A stretch of 64,000 nucleotides of DNA from Vicinamibacterales bacterium (GTDB lineage: Bacteria > Acidobacteriota > Vicinamibacteria > Vicinamibacterales > 2-12-FULL-66-21), in contig DASSPH010000015.1 of NCBI GenBank assembly GCA_035699745.1, forward strand, positions 1 to 64,000, read 5' to 3'. The translations under genes and the position numbers were made by a program. The notes beneath the pieces are model-generated. The model saw only the letters and a list, made by a program, of their open reading frames with translations. It searched no databases and was not told the origin of the DNA. Positions within the stretch are counted from its first letter, which is position 1. Every line of letters begins with the position of its first letter. Shown one piece after another: positions 8,851 through 16,418 of this stretch.

Positions 8851-8899
8851 TTGTCCGCCGCAGCGCCAGCGCGAAGGTGGACGGCCACGAATAACGTTC

Positions 8900-10855
8900 A
8901 TGAGTGAGATCTCAGTCACGCTGCCCGACGGATCGGTCCGTCGTGTGAGCGCCGGCAGTACGCCTGCCGACGTCGCGGCCGGGATCTCTCCGCGCCTCGC
9001 CAAGGCCGCCATCGCCGCCATCGTCGACGGCAAGCCCGTCGATCTCACCTGCCCGCTCACGGCGGATGCCCGGGTCGAGATCCTCACGGACCGCGGCAGC
9101 GACGCGATGCACGTCTACCGTCACAGCACGGCGCACCTGCTGGCGGCGGCGGTGACGAATCTCTTCCCCGGCGTCCAGTGCGGCATCGGTCCGGCGACGG
9201 ACGAGGGCTTCTTCTACGACTTCGTCGTCCCGCGGCCGTTCGTGCCCGAGGACCTCGAGGCGATCGAGAAGAAGATGAAGGAGATGGCCGCGCAGGATCT
9301 GCCCTACGAACGGCAGCTGTGGCCGCGCGAGGAAGCGATCGCGTTCTTCAAACAGCGCGGCGAGCCGCTGAAGGTGCAGTTGATCGAGGAGAAGACGGCC
9401 GGCCAGCCCGAGGTCTCCGTCTACACGATCAAGGACCGCGACACGTTCGTCGATTTCTGCGTCGGCCCGCACGTGCCGTCGACCAGCCGGCTGAAGGGCT
9501 TCAAGCTGCTCAACACGTCCAACGCGTACTGGAAAGGTGACGCGAAGGGGACGCCGATGCAGCGGATCTACGGCACGGCCTTCTTCAGCGACAAGGATCT
9601 CCAGGCGCACCTGCAGCGCATCGAGGAGGCGAAGAAGCGCGACCATCGCCGCGTCGGTAAGGAGCTCGGGCTCTTCACGTTCCACCAGTGGGCCCCCGGC
9701 GCCGCGTTCTGGCTCGGCAAGGGGACGACGCTCTACAACACGCTGGCGGATTACATGCGCCGCGTGCTGTTTCCCTCCGGCTACGTCGAGGTGAAGACGC
9801 CGCTCATCTACAACAAGGCGCTGTGGGAGACGTCCGGGCACTGGGGGCATTACCGCGAGAACATGTTCCTCGTCGAGTCCCGCGACGGCGATCCGATGGG
9901 CGTGAAGGCGATGAACTGCCCCGGCCACATGCTCGTCTTCGGCAGCGAAGTGCGGAGCTACCGCGATCTGCCGCTGCGCTTCCACGAGCAGACGCCGCTG
10001 CACCGCAACGAGGCGTCCGGCGTGCTCGCCGGGCTCACCCGGGTGCGCCAGTTCTCGCAGGACGACGCGCATTGTTTCGTGACCCAGGAGCAGATCGGCG
10101 AGGAAGTCGAGCGGCTGATCCGGCTGGTGCAGCGGGTGTATGCCGACTTCGGGCTGCCCTTCGTCGCCAAGCTGTCGACCCGGCCGGACGAGTTCCTCGG
10201 CGAGGTCGCGACGTGGGACAACGCGGAAGCGCAGCTCAAGGCGGCGCTCGCGGCGGCGGCGATGCCGTACGAGTTGAACGAGAAGGACGGCGCGTTCTAC
10301 GGTCCGAAGATCGACTTCGACATCATGGACGCGCTCGGCCGCCGCTGGCAGTGCGCGACGATCCAGCTCGACTACCAGATCCCGCAGCGCTTCGGCCTGA
10401 AGTACGTCGGCGCGGACAATGCCGAGCACATGCCGATCGTCATCCACCGCGCGATCTTCGGCAGCTTCGAGCGGTTCATCGGCATCCTGATCGAGCACTA
10501 CGCGGGGGCGTTCCCGCTGTGGCTGGCGCCGGTGCAGGTGACGGTGCTGCCGATTGCGGACCGCCACGCGGCGTATGCGGCGGGCGTGCGGGATCGGCTG
10601 GCGGCGGCGGGCCTGCGGGTGGAGCTGGACGCCCGGCAGGAGAAGATTAATTATAAGATCCGCGAGGCTCAGCTGCAGAAGATCCCCTACATGCTGGTCG
10701 CGGGGGATCGCGAGGCGGCGGAAGGCACGGTGTCGGTGCGCAGCCGCAGCGGCGGGGACCAGGGGGCGCAGCGCGTCGACGAGTTCGTGCAGACGGCGCT
10801 GACGGAAATCGCCGGCAAGGGGCAGGCGGAACCCGAATCGGGCGCCGCTGCGTAA
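8900..10855 (+). CDS. thrS: Threonine--tRNA ligase
   Basis: 651 aa, full length. TGS domain at about 1-62. The editing domain has HSTAH (His75, His79) and FCVGPHV with the editing-site Cys and His. The class II catalytic core contains [20 protein letters not shown] (Zn-binding Cys), QDDAHCF (Zn-binding His) and [20 protein letters not shown] (third Zn ligand and motif 3). The anticodon-binding domain starts near residue 545. It charges tRNA-Thr and hydrolyses mischarged Ser-tRNA. The ATG at 8900 gives the normal TGS start. It heads the thrS-infC-rpmI-rplT-pheST order usual in bacteria. Confidence 0.97.
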   Translation: MSEISVTLPDGSVRRVSAGSTPADVAAGISPRLAKAAIAAIVDGKPVDLTCPLTADARVEILTDRGSDAMHVYRHSTAHLLAAAVTNLFPGVQCGIGPATDEGFFYDFVVPRPFVPEDLEAIEKKMKEMAAQDLPYERQLWPREEAIAFFKQRGEPLKVQLIEEKTAGQPEVSVYTIKDRDTFVDFCVGPHVPSTSRLKGFKLLNTSNAYWKGDAKGTPMQRIYGTAFFSDKDLQAHLQRIEEAKKRDHRRVGKELGLFTFHQWAPGAAFWLGKGTTLYNTLADYMRRVLFPSGYVEVKTPLIYNKALWETSGHWGHYRENMFLVESRDGDPMGVKAMNCPGHMLVFGSEVRSYRDLPLRFHEQTPLHRNEASGVLAGLTRVRQFSQDDAHCFVTQEQIGEEVERLIRLVQRVYADFGLPFVAKLSTRPDEFLGEVATWDNAEAQLKAALAAAAMPYELNEKDGAFYGPKIDFDIMDALGRRWQCATIQLDYQIPQRFGLKYVGADNAEHMPIVIHRAIFGSFERFIGILIEHYAGAFPLWLAPVQVTVLPIADRHAAYAAGVRDRLAAAGLRVELDARQEKINYKIREAQLQKIPYMLVAGDREAAEGTVSVRSRSGGDQGAQRVDEFVQTALTEIAGKGQAEPESGAAA

Positions 10856-10870
10856 GTAACAGGGTTGCCC

Positions 10871-10884
10871 AGGAGGTAGTTATC
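10871..10884 (+). promoter_or_regulatory. Strong SD plus AUC start codon of infC
   Basis: AGGAGGT (10871-10877) is followed after four bases by ATC at 10882-10884. Translating from ATC gives [20 protein letters not shown], the conserved N-terminus of IF3. The only ATG/GTG/TTG-type start in frame (GTG, 10924) would remove this part and has no Shine-Dalgarno. Rare AUU/AUC starts on infC are established in other bacteria, where IF3 discriminates against them and represses its own synthesis. Confidence 0.88.
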
Positions 10885-11469
10885 GCTTTTGATCGAGGTC
10901 CGCGCCGAGACGATCGCACGCGGGTGAACGAACGCATCAGGGTCCGCGAAGTCCGCGTCATCGACGAGGACGGGACGCAGCTCGGGATCATGCCGCCGCC
11001 TCAGGCGATGGCGATTGCCCGGCAGAAGGGGCTCGACCTCGTGGAGATCGCCGCGACGGCGGTGCCGCCGGTCTGCCGCATCATGGACTTCGGGCGCTAT
11101 CAGTACCAGGAACAGAAGCGCGCGCGGTCGGCGAAGAAGCACCAGAAGATCATCGAGGTCAAGGAAATCAAGTTCCGCCCGAAGGTCGACGAGCACGACT
11201 ACCAGTTCAAGAAGAAGCACATCGAGCGCTTCCTCGCGGACGGGGACAAGGTCAAGGCGACGATTTTCTTCCGCGGCCGCGAAATGGCGCACCCCGAGAT
11301 CGGGCGGCGCATCCTGGAGCGGTTGATCGACGACCTCGCCGACGTGGCGACGCCGGAGAACATGCCGCGGCAGGAAGGCAACCAGATGCACACCATCCTG
11401 TCGCAGAAGGTGGGCGGGAAGAAGCCGGCGCCGAAGGCGCCCAAGGTCGAGAGCGTAGAAGGTAGCTGA
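10882..11469 (+). CDS. infC: Translation initiation factor IF-3
   Basis: 195 aa from the AUC start. The N-terminal domain (about 12-85) includes [18 protein letters not shown] and [19 protein letters not shown]. The C-terminal domain (about 95-180) includes [20 protein letters not shown] and the [16 protein letters not shown] signature. A lysine- and proline-rich tail of about 20 residues follows. IF3 binds the 30S subunit, prevents premature subunit joining and checks start codons. The start was set by the perfect SD at 10871 and the conserved N-terminus; it lies 26 bp after thrS. Probably autoregulated through the AUC codon. Confidence 0.93.
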   Translation: MAFDRGPRRDDRTRVNERIRVREVRVIDEDGTQLGIMPPPQAMAIARQKGLDLVEIAATAVPPVCRIMDFGRYQYQEQKRARSAKKHQKIIEVKEIKFRPKVDEHDYQFKKKHIERFLADGDKVKATIFFRGREMAHPEIGRRILERLIDDLADVATPENMPRQEGNQMHTILSQKVGGKKPAPKAPKVESVEGS

Positions 11470-11472
11470 GTC

Positions 11473-11667
11473 ATGCCGAAACTGAAGAGCCATCGGGGCG
11501 CGGCCAAGCGCTTCAAGAAGACGAAGTCGGGAAAGTTCAAGCGCGGGAACGCGTTCAAGGCGCACATCCTCACCAGCAAGACCCGCAGCCGCAAGCGCAA
11601 GCTGAAGGGCACGTCGCTGGTGTCGGACCAGGACACGGCGAAGCTGCGCCGCATGCTCCCCTATTAA
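11473..11667 (+). CDS. rpmI: 50S ribosomal protein L35
   Basis: 64 aa, highly basic, with the family start [17 protein letters not shown] and the [11 protein letters not shown] and RRMLPY motifs. Length is normal. It follows infC by 3 bp and precedes rplT by 18 bp, the conserved IF3 operon order. Confidence 0.96.
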   Translation: MPKLKSHRGAAKRFKKTKSGKFKRGNAFKAHILTSKTRSRKRKLKGTSLVSDQDTAKLRRMLPY

Positions 11668-11685
11668 CCAGACGGAACTACATCA

Positions 11686-12075
11686 ATGCCTCGAGTCAAA
11701 CGTGGAAACGTCCGGCGCGCGAAGCGGAAGAAGCTGCTCAGCCGTGCCAAAGGGTTCTATCAGACCAAGAGCAAGCTCTATCGCTCCGCCAAGGAGTCGG
11801 TCGACACCGCCCTGAAGTACGCGTTCGTCGGCCGCCGCCGCAAGAAGCGGGACTTCCGCACGCTGTGGATCCAGCGGATCAACGCCGCGGCGCGCGAGCA
11901 CGGCCTCACCTACGGGCAGTTCATCGCCGGCCTGAAGGCCTCGGGCAACCTGCTCGATCGCAAGAGCCTGGCCGAGCTCGCCGTGTCGTCGCCCGCGTCG
12001 TTCGCGCGGCTGGCGAAGACCGCCGCCGACGCCCGGCCGAAGACCGCGCCGAAGAAACCGGCCGCGCGCGCCTAG
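11686..12075 (+). CDS. rplT: 50S ribosomal protein L20
   Basis: 129 aa. The signature [20 protein letters not shown] starts the protein and [20 protein letters not shown] is the central motif. L20 is an early assembly factor of the 50S subunit that binds 23S rRNA and in several bacteria represses rpmI-rplT translation. The C-terminal 10 or so residues are an Ala/Lys/Pro-rich extension. Confidence 0.96.
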   Translation: MPRVKRGNVRRAKRKKLLSRAKGFYQTKSKLYRSAKESVDTALKYAFVGRRRKKRDFRTLWIQRINAAAREHGLTYGQFIAGLKASGNLLDRKSLAELAVSSPASFARLAKTAADARPKTAPKKPAARA

Positions 12076-12103
12076 TCCGCCCCCGGTCACGACCACAGGA
12101 GGT

Positions 12104-12139
12104 CAGGAGATCAGGAGACGCGTTTCTCCCGATCTCCTG
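12104..12139 (+). promoter_or_regulatory. Hairpin between rplT and pheS
   Basis: CAGGAGATC (12104-12112) pairs with GATCTCCTG (12131-12139), with a second inner stem GGAGA/TCTCC. The stem is followed by CTCTTGTCG, not a clear U-tract. It lies 30 bp before the pheS start and could be an attenuator, a weak terminator or an RNA-processing site. No Phe-rich leader peptide is evident. Confidence 0.5.
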
Positions 12140-12168
12140 GCCTCTTGTCGTAAACACTGCCCGAAACG

Positions 12169-13290
12169 ATGGACATCGCCGCTCTCAGACAACAGGCCGA
12201 GCAGGATCTCGCGGCCGCGCACACGGAGGCGGAGCTGCGCGGCGTCCACGACAAGTACCTGTCGCGCAAGCACGGGCTGATCTCCACCTTCCTGAAAGAG
12301 GTGGCGGCGGCGCCGGCCGACATCCGTCCGGCGCTCGGCCGGACCGCGAACGAGCTGAAGCAGCACGTCGAGGCGCTCTGCAAGGCGCGCCTGGCCGAAG
12401 CGGCGGCGACGCGGCCGCCGATCGACGCCGTCGACGTCACGCTCCCCGGCCGTCCGCCGCTCGTCGGCCACCGCCATCCGCTGACGCTGATGCGCGAGCG
12501 CGTCGAGCAGATCTTCCAGCGCTTCGGCTTCCTCGTCGTCGAAGGGCCCGAACTCGAAGACGACTACCACAACTTCGAAGCGCTCAACATGCCGCCGGAG
12601 CATCCCGCGCGCGACATGCAGGACACGCTGTACGTGTCGTCGCCGGTGCCGGCGCCAGGTCGGTCCGACCCGGCCGGCGGCGGCGCTCAGGGCAGGCCCG
12701 CGACGCTGCTCCGGACGCACACGTCCGGGATGCAGATCCGCTACATGGAGACGCACCAGCCGCCGATCCGGCTGATCGCGCCCGGCCGCGTCTACCGCCG
12801 CGACGGCCTCGACCTCACCCACTCGCCGATGTTCTCGCAGGTCGAAGGGCTCGTGGTCGGTGAAGACGTGACGCTCGCGGATCTGAAAGGCACGCTGATC
12901 GCGTTCGCGCACGAGCTGTTCGGCCCCGATCGCGGCACGCGGTTCCGTCCCAGCTTCTTCCCCTACACCGAGCCGTCCGGCGAGCTCGACATCAGCTGCG
13001 CCAACTGCGGCGGCACCGGACGGGCGACGCCGGTGTCGCCGAAGCCGGGCGCCGGCGCCGCCGGCGAAGGCGGATGCGCGATGTGCAAGCAGACGGGATG
13101 GATTGAGGTGCTCGGGAGCGGGATGGTGCATCCCGCGGTGTTCGAAGCCGTGGGCTACGACCCGGAGAAGTACACCGGCTTCGCGTTCGGCGTCGGCATC
13201 GAGCGGCTGGCGCTGCTCAAGTGGGGGATCGAAGACATCCGCCTGTTCTACGAGAACGACCTGCGCTTCCTGGAGCAGTTCCCGCTGTGA
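12169..13290 (+). CDS. pheS: Phenylalanine--tRNA ligase alpha subunit
   Basis: 373 aa. The N-terminal coiled coil (about 1-85) binds tRNA-Phe. The class II core follows with FLVVEGPELEDDYHNFEALN, LLRTHTSGMQIRYM (motif 2 region) and GFAFGVGIERLALLKWGI (motif 3). A Cys-x2-Cys pair (ISCANCGGTG) and a second pair (CAMCKQTGW) flank a Gly/Ala-rich stretch near residues 280-310; similar cysteine pairs occur in some bacterial PheS. A Pro/Gly-rich insertion lies near residues 163-178. It partners PheT; the pheT GTG overlaps its stop (GTGA). Confidence 0.95.
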   Translation: MDIAALRQQAEQDLAAAHTEAELRGVHDKYLSRKHGLISTFLKEVAAAPADIRPALGRTANELKQHVEALCKARLAEAAATRPPIDAVDVTLPGRPPLVGHRHPLTLMRERVEQIFQRFGFLVVEGPELEDDYHNFEALNMPPEHPARDMQDTLYVSSPVPAPGRSDPAGGGAQGRPATLLRTHTSGMQIRYMETHQPPIRLIAPGRVYRRDGLDLTHSPMFSQVEGLVVGEDVTLADLKGTLIAFAHELFGPDRGTRFRPSFFPYTEPSGELDISCANCGGTGRATPVSPKPGAGAAGEGGCAMCKQTGWIEVLGSGMVHPAVFEAVGYDPEKYTGFAFGVGIERLALLKWGIEDIRLFYENDLRFLEQFPL

Positions 13291-15386
13291 AGCTGCCCTA
13301 TTCCTGGCTCACCGATCTGGTCCGCGTGACCGACGGCGTGGACGCGGTTGCGGCCGCGCTGGCGCGGCGCGGCTTCGAGGTCGCCTCGGTCGAGGACGGC
13401 GTGATCGATTTCGAGATCACCGCGAACCGTCCCGACTGCCTGAGCGTGATCGGGCTGGCGCGCGAGGCGTCCGCCGCGTACGGCCTGCCGCTGCAGCTGC
13501 CGGATCGGACGATGCCGCCGGCCGGGCAGCCGCAGCCGATCGACATCGCGATCGAGGATCCCGAGCTGTGTCCGCGGTATTGCGCGCAGGTCTTCGAGGT
13601 GCGCGCCTCCGGCGCCGCGCCGGCGTGGATGCGCGAGCGGCTCGAGGCGTGCGGCGTCCGCAGCATCAGCCCGATCGTCGACGTCACCAATTACGTGATG
13701 CTCGAGATGGGCCAGCCGACGCACGCGTTCGACCACGCCGCGCTGGCGGGGCGGGCGCTGCGGATCCGGCGCGCCCGGCCCGGCGAGACGCTGCGCACGC
13801 TGGATGGCATCGATCGCGAGCTGCAGCCCGACATGCTCGTCATCGCCGACGCCGAGCGCGCGCAGGCGATCGGCGGCGTGATGGGCGGCGCGACGTCGGA
13901 GATCGGTGCGTCGACGAAGCTGATGGTGCTGGAGAGCGCCTACTTCAAGCCGGCGTCCGTGCGGCGGACCAGCAAGCGGCTGGGCCTCAAGACCGAGGCG
14001 TCGACGCGGTTCGAGCGCGGCGCGGACGTGAACGCCGCGCCGGCGGCGATCGCGCGCGCGGCGGCGCTGCTGCAGCAGATCGGCGCGGCGCAGCCGCTCG
14101 GCCCGATCATCGACAAGTATCCGGCGCCGCCCGCCGCGGTGACGCTCGAGCTGCGCGCCGCCCGGATCCAGCGCGTGCTCGGCGTCGCGGTCGCGGACGA
14201 GGACGTCCCCGCGCGGCTCCAGCCGCTGGGATTCACGGTCGAACCTCGCCCCTCGACCCTCGACCCTCGACCCGCGACCCTCGACCCTCGACCCTCGATC
14301 CTCGAACCTCGAGCCTCGTGGTCCGTCATCGTCCCGTCGTTCCGCGTCGACGTTCAGCGCGAGATCGATTTGATCGAAGAAATCGCCCGGCACGACGGCT
14401 ACCTCGGACTGCCGGCGACGTTCCCCGCGCTGACCGCCGCGCAGCCGCCGCCGGATCCGCGGATGCTGCGCGATCGGCTGGTGCGCCAGGTGCTGACGGC
14501 GTGCGGCCTGTCGGAGGCGATGACGTTCGCGTTCATCGAAGCGGCCGCGGCCGCCCCCTTCGCGGATCCCGCCACCGTGGTCGGCGTGGCCAACCCGCTG
14601 TCGGAGAAGTACGCCGTGCTTCGCCCGTCGCTGCTGCCCGGATTGATCGATGCCGCGGCGCACAACCGGCGGCGCGAGCATCCTGACGTGCGGCTGTTCG
14701 AGACCGGCACGCGGTTCAGCACCGCGGGAGAGACGCGCGCGGCCGCCGGCGTGTGGTGCGGCGCGGGCGCGCCGGCGCACTGGTCGGGCGGCGCGCGCGA
14801 AGTGGATTTCTTCGACGTGAAAGGCGTGGTCGAAGCGGCCGCGAAGGCGCTCGGGCTCGCGCTGGAGTTCGAGCCGGCGGTATCGCCCTACTTCGTGGAA
14901 GGGCGGGCCGCCGCGGTGAACGTCCGCCTGCGGGAGACGGCGACGGACATCACGCGCCGGTTCGGACTGCTCGGACAGCTGCAACCGGGCGTGCTGGCGG
15001 CGCGCGGATTCCCCTCCGGCGACACGATGTACGCCTTCGAGCTGGATCTCGACGCCGTTCCGGCGCTGAGCCAGACGGACGATCTGCGCGCTGAGTCGCT
15101 GCCGCGGTTCCCGTCCGTCGTGCGCGACGTCTCGATTCTGGTCGATAGCACCTTGCCTGCGGCTGCCGTTCGTGGCACTATCCGGTCGTCGGCTCCCGCC
15201 ACGCTGGCGCACGCGATCGAGTTCGATCGTTATCGCGGCAAAGGGGTGCCGGACGGACGCGTCAGCCTGTCGCTGCGCCTCACCTTCCGCTCGCCGGAGC
15301 GGACGCTGACGGACGCCGAAGTCGACGCGGCGATGGAACGGATCGTCGCCGCCCTCGCCTCGGCGCACGGCGCGGTCAGACGCTGA
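13287..15386 (+). CDS. pheT: Phenylalanine--tRNA ligase beta subunit, short form without the OB-fold
   Basis: 699 aa, about 100 shorter than usual. The N-terminal MKLPYSWLTDLV motif runs, via GFEVASVEDGVIDFEIT, straight into ANRPDCLSVIGLAREA. The EMAP/OB-fold tRNA-binding domain that normally sits between them is absent. B3/B4 editing domain (ISPIVDVTNYVMLEMGQPTH), B5 domain, core-like domain and C-terminal FDX-type domain (LPRFPSVVRDVSILV) are present. Within B5 a 25-residue Pro/Arg/Leu/Asp repeat (320-344) interrupts two strands and is encoded by a 7-bp DNA repeat. The GTG start at 13287 overlaps the pheS stop. Confidence 0.93.
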   Translation: MKLPYSWLTDLVRVTDGVDAVAAALARRGFEVASVEDGVIDFEITANRPDCLSVIGLAREASAAYGLPLQLPDRTMPPAGQPQPIDIAIEDPELCPRYCAQVFEVRASGAAPAWMRERLEACGVRSISPIVDVTNYVMLEMGQPTHAFDHAALAGRALRIRRARPGETLRTLDGIDRELQPDMLVIADAERAQAIGGVMGGATSEIGASTKLMVLESAYFKPASVRRTSKRLGLKTEASTRFERGADVNAAPAAIARAAALLQQIGAAQPLGPIIDKYPAPPAAVTLELRAARIQRVLGVAVADEDVPARLQPLGFTVEPRPSTLDPRPATLDPRPSILEPRASWSVIVPSFRVDVQREIDLIEEIARHDGYLGLPATFPALTAAQPPPDPRMLRDRLVRQVLTACGLSEAMTFAFIEAAAAAPFADPATVVGVANPLSEKYAVLRPSLLPGLIDAAAHNRRREHPDVRLFETGTRFSTAGETRAAAGVWCGAGAPAHWSGGAREVDFFDVKGVVEAAAKALGLALEFEPAVSPYFVEGRAAAVNVRLRETATDITRRFGLLGQLQPGVLAARGFPSGDTMYAFELDLDAVPALSQTDDLRAESLPRFPSVVRDVSILVDSTLPAAAVRGTIRSSAPATLAHAIEFDRYRGKGVPDGRVSLSLRLTFRSPERTLTDAEVDAAMERIVAALASAHGAVRR
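14244..14318 (+). repeat. 7-bp tandem repeat inserted in frame in pheT
   Basis: About ten copies of a TCGACCC-like heptamer in 75 bp. Because 7 and 3 are coprime, three heptamers encode one seven-residue unit, giving the peptide units STLDPRP, ATLDPRP and SILEPRA. The tract keeps the reading frame open and falls in a loop of the B5 domain. Confidence 0.9.
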
Positions 15387-15401
15387 CACAGAAGGAGTTC
15401 A

Positions 15402-15728
15402 ATGGCGAAGACGGCAGTAGCCACCCCCACGGTCGACTTCGAGGCGATCGACCGGCTGGAGCAGAAGCTGAAGCAGCTGGTCGCCGTGCTGGACCGCACC
15501 CGCGCCGAGCACGCGCGCGTCAGCGACGAGCTCGCCCGCGTCCGCGGCGAGCATCAGCGCGCGGCCGAAGAGAATACGCGCCTGCGCGCCGAGATCGAGA
15601 CGGCGCGGACCCGGCTCACCGAGGCCGAGGGCACCGGCTCCGAGCTCGCGGCGCTGCGCCAGGAGCGCGAGCAGATCCGCGGCCGGGTCGATGACATGCT
15701 GAAACAGATCGACGCGCTCAATCTCTGA
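15402..15728 (+). CDS. Small coiled-coil protein, ZapB-like
   Basis: 108 aa. Apart from a short N-terminus it is one continuous coiled coil (about residues 12-105) rich in Leu, Glu, Arg and Ala, with no membrane segment or Cys. It sits 15 bp after pheT and 11 bp before zapA. Position and architecture suggest a ZapB-type partner that bundles at the divisome through ZapA. Sequence alone shows only a coiled coil, so the ZapB name is inference. Confidence 0.7.
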   Translation: MAKTAVATPTVDFEAIDRLEQKLKQLVAVLDRTRAEHARVSDELARVRGEHQRAAEENTRLRAEIETARTRLTEAEGTGSELAALRQEREQIRGRVDDMLKQIDALNL

Positions 15729-15739
15729 CGCCGCCCGAC

Positions 15740-16075
15740 ATGGCGAACGAACACGGTCGTCTCGTCACCGTCGAGATCAACGGGCTGCGGTACCCCATCC
15801 GCAGCCAGCTCGATCCCGCGTACGTCGCCGAGCTCGCGACCTACGTCGAGGAGAAGATGCGGCTGGCGGCGCGCGAATCCCCCGCCGGAGACACGCTGAA
15901 GATCGCCGTCCTCGCCGCCCTCAACATCGCCGACGAGTGCTTCCGCGCGAAAGAGGAGGGTTCGGCGCAGCGTACAGATTTGTCAGAGCGCACGCGCGCG
16001 CTCGAACGGATGCTGGATCTCGCGCTGGCGCTCGATCCTCCCGACGCTCTGGCCCGCGCCGCCGGATCACACTGA
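15740..16075 (+). CDS. zapA: Cell division protein ZapA
   Basis: 111 aa. The N-terminal globular part has VTVEINGLRYPIRS and DPAYVAELATYVEEKM, and ALNIADECFRAKEE leads into a C-terminal coiled coil, the standard ZapA layout. It cross-links FtsZ protofilaments at the division ring. The gene order pheT-zapB-like-zapA-6S RNA-rny supports the call; zapA next to the 6S RNA gene is a widely conserved arrangement. Confidence 0.88.
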   Translation: MANEHGRLVTVEINGLRYPIRSQLDPAYVAELATYVEEKMRLAARESPAGDTLKIAVLAALNIADECFRAKEEGSAQRTDLSERTRALERMLDLALALDPPDALARAAGSH

Positions 16076-16080
16076 GGCGC

Positions 16081-16150
16081 TCCGAGGGGCGCGGCCCCCG
16101 GGCTCCCCTGCACGCCCGCGTGCGCTCGCTCGCGGCCTCGCATTGCGGGA
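16081..16150 (+). repeat. Dispersed GC-hairpin repeat, copy A (after zapA)
   Basis: Six bp after the zapA stop: left arm TCCGAGGGGC, 3-nt loop, right arm GCCCCCGGGC, then TCCCCTGCAC and a GCTCGCTCGCGG-type tail. The same build occurs at 48883, 63594 (minus) and, with a decayed left arm, 21903. It may act as a bidirectional terminator or as a REP-like element. Confidence 0.7.
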
Positions 16151-16164
16151 ACGGTGAGATAGGG

Positions 16165-16170
16165 TAAAAT
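16165..16170 (+). promoter_or_regulatory. -10 box of the 6S RNA gene
   Basis: TAAAAT lies 7-9 bp before the inferred 5' end of the RNA. No -35 hexamer is clear because the upstream DNA is GC-rich repeat. Confidence 0.45.
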
Positions 16171-16176
16171 CCTTCA

Positions 16177-16377
16177 GGAGTTGTTCGAGCTCCCTGCTTT
16201 GCTCGTGATGGTTTCGGAGGCTCGGTTTGAGCCAATGTTCCATCTAAGTGAATCGCGGCGCCGTGCCGTGTGCATGCCTCTGTAAGAGGAAGCCTGACGC
16301 GCGGCGAGCTACAGCGGTTCCACCTGGTTTATCCAGGTTCAAACGACCTCCCCACACGGCAAAGCGGGGCCCTTTCT
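16177..16377 (+). ncRNA. ssrS: 6S RNA
   Basis: About 200 nt without a plausible ORF, between zapA and rny. The ends form a long closing stem: CCCTGCTTTG (16192-16201) pairs with CAAAGCGGGG (16360-16369) with one G-U. The interior is open except for small stems such as ACCTGG/CCAGGT (about 16322-16338), which is the 6S shape mimicking an open promoter. 6S RNA sequesters the housekeeping RNA polymerase in stationary phase. The call rests on structure and on the conserved location next to zapA; end positions are approximate. Confidence 0.75.
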
Positions 16378-16418
16378 CCCAGCCGGCGGGCCGCCGCCGT
16401 TAACAGATAGCAGGTACG

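Noticed and set aside
10924-11469. infC starting at GTG 10924
   Set aside because: No Shine-Dalgarno, and it would lose the conserved N-terminus encoded from the ATC at 10882.
13103-14686. 527-aa plus-strand ORF overlapping pheS/pheT
   Set aside because: Wrong frame of two well-conserved genes; Arg/Ala-rich.
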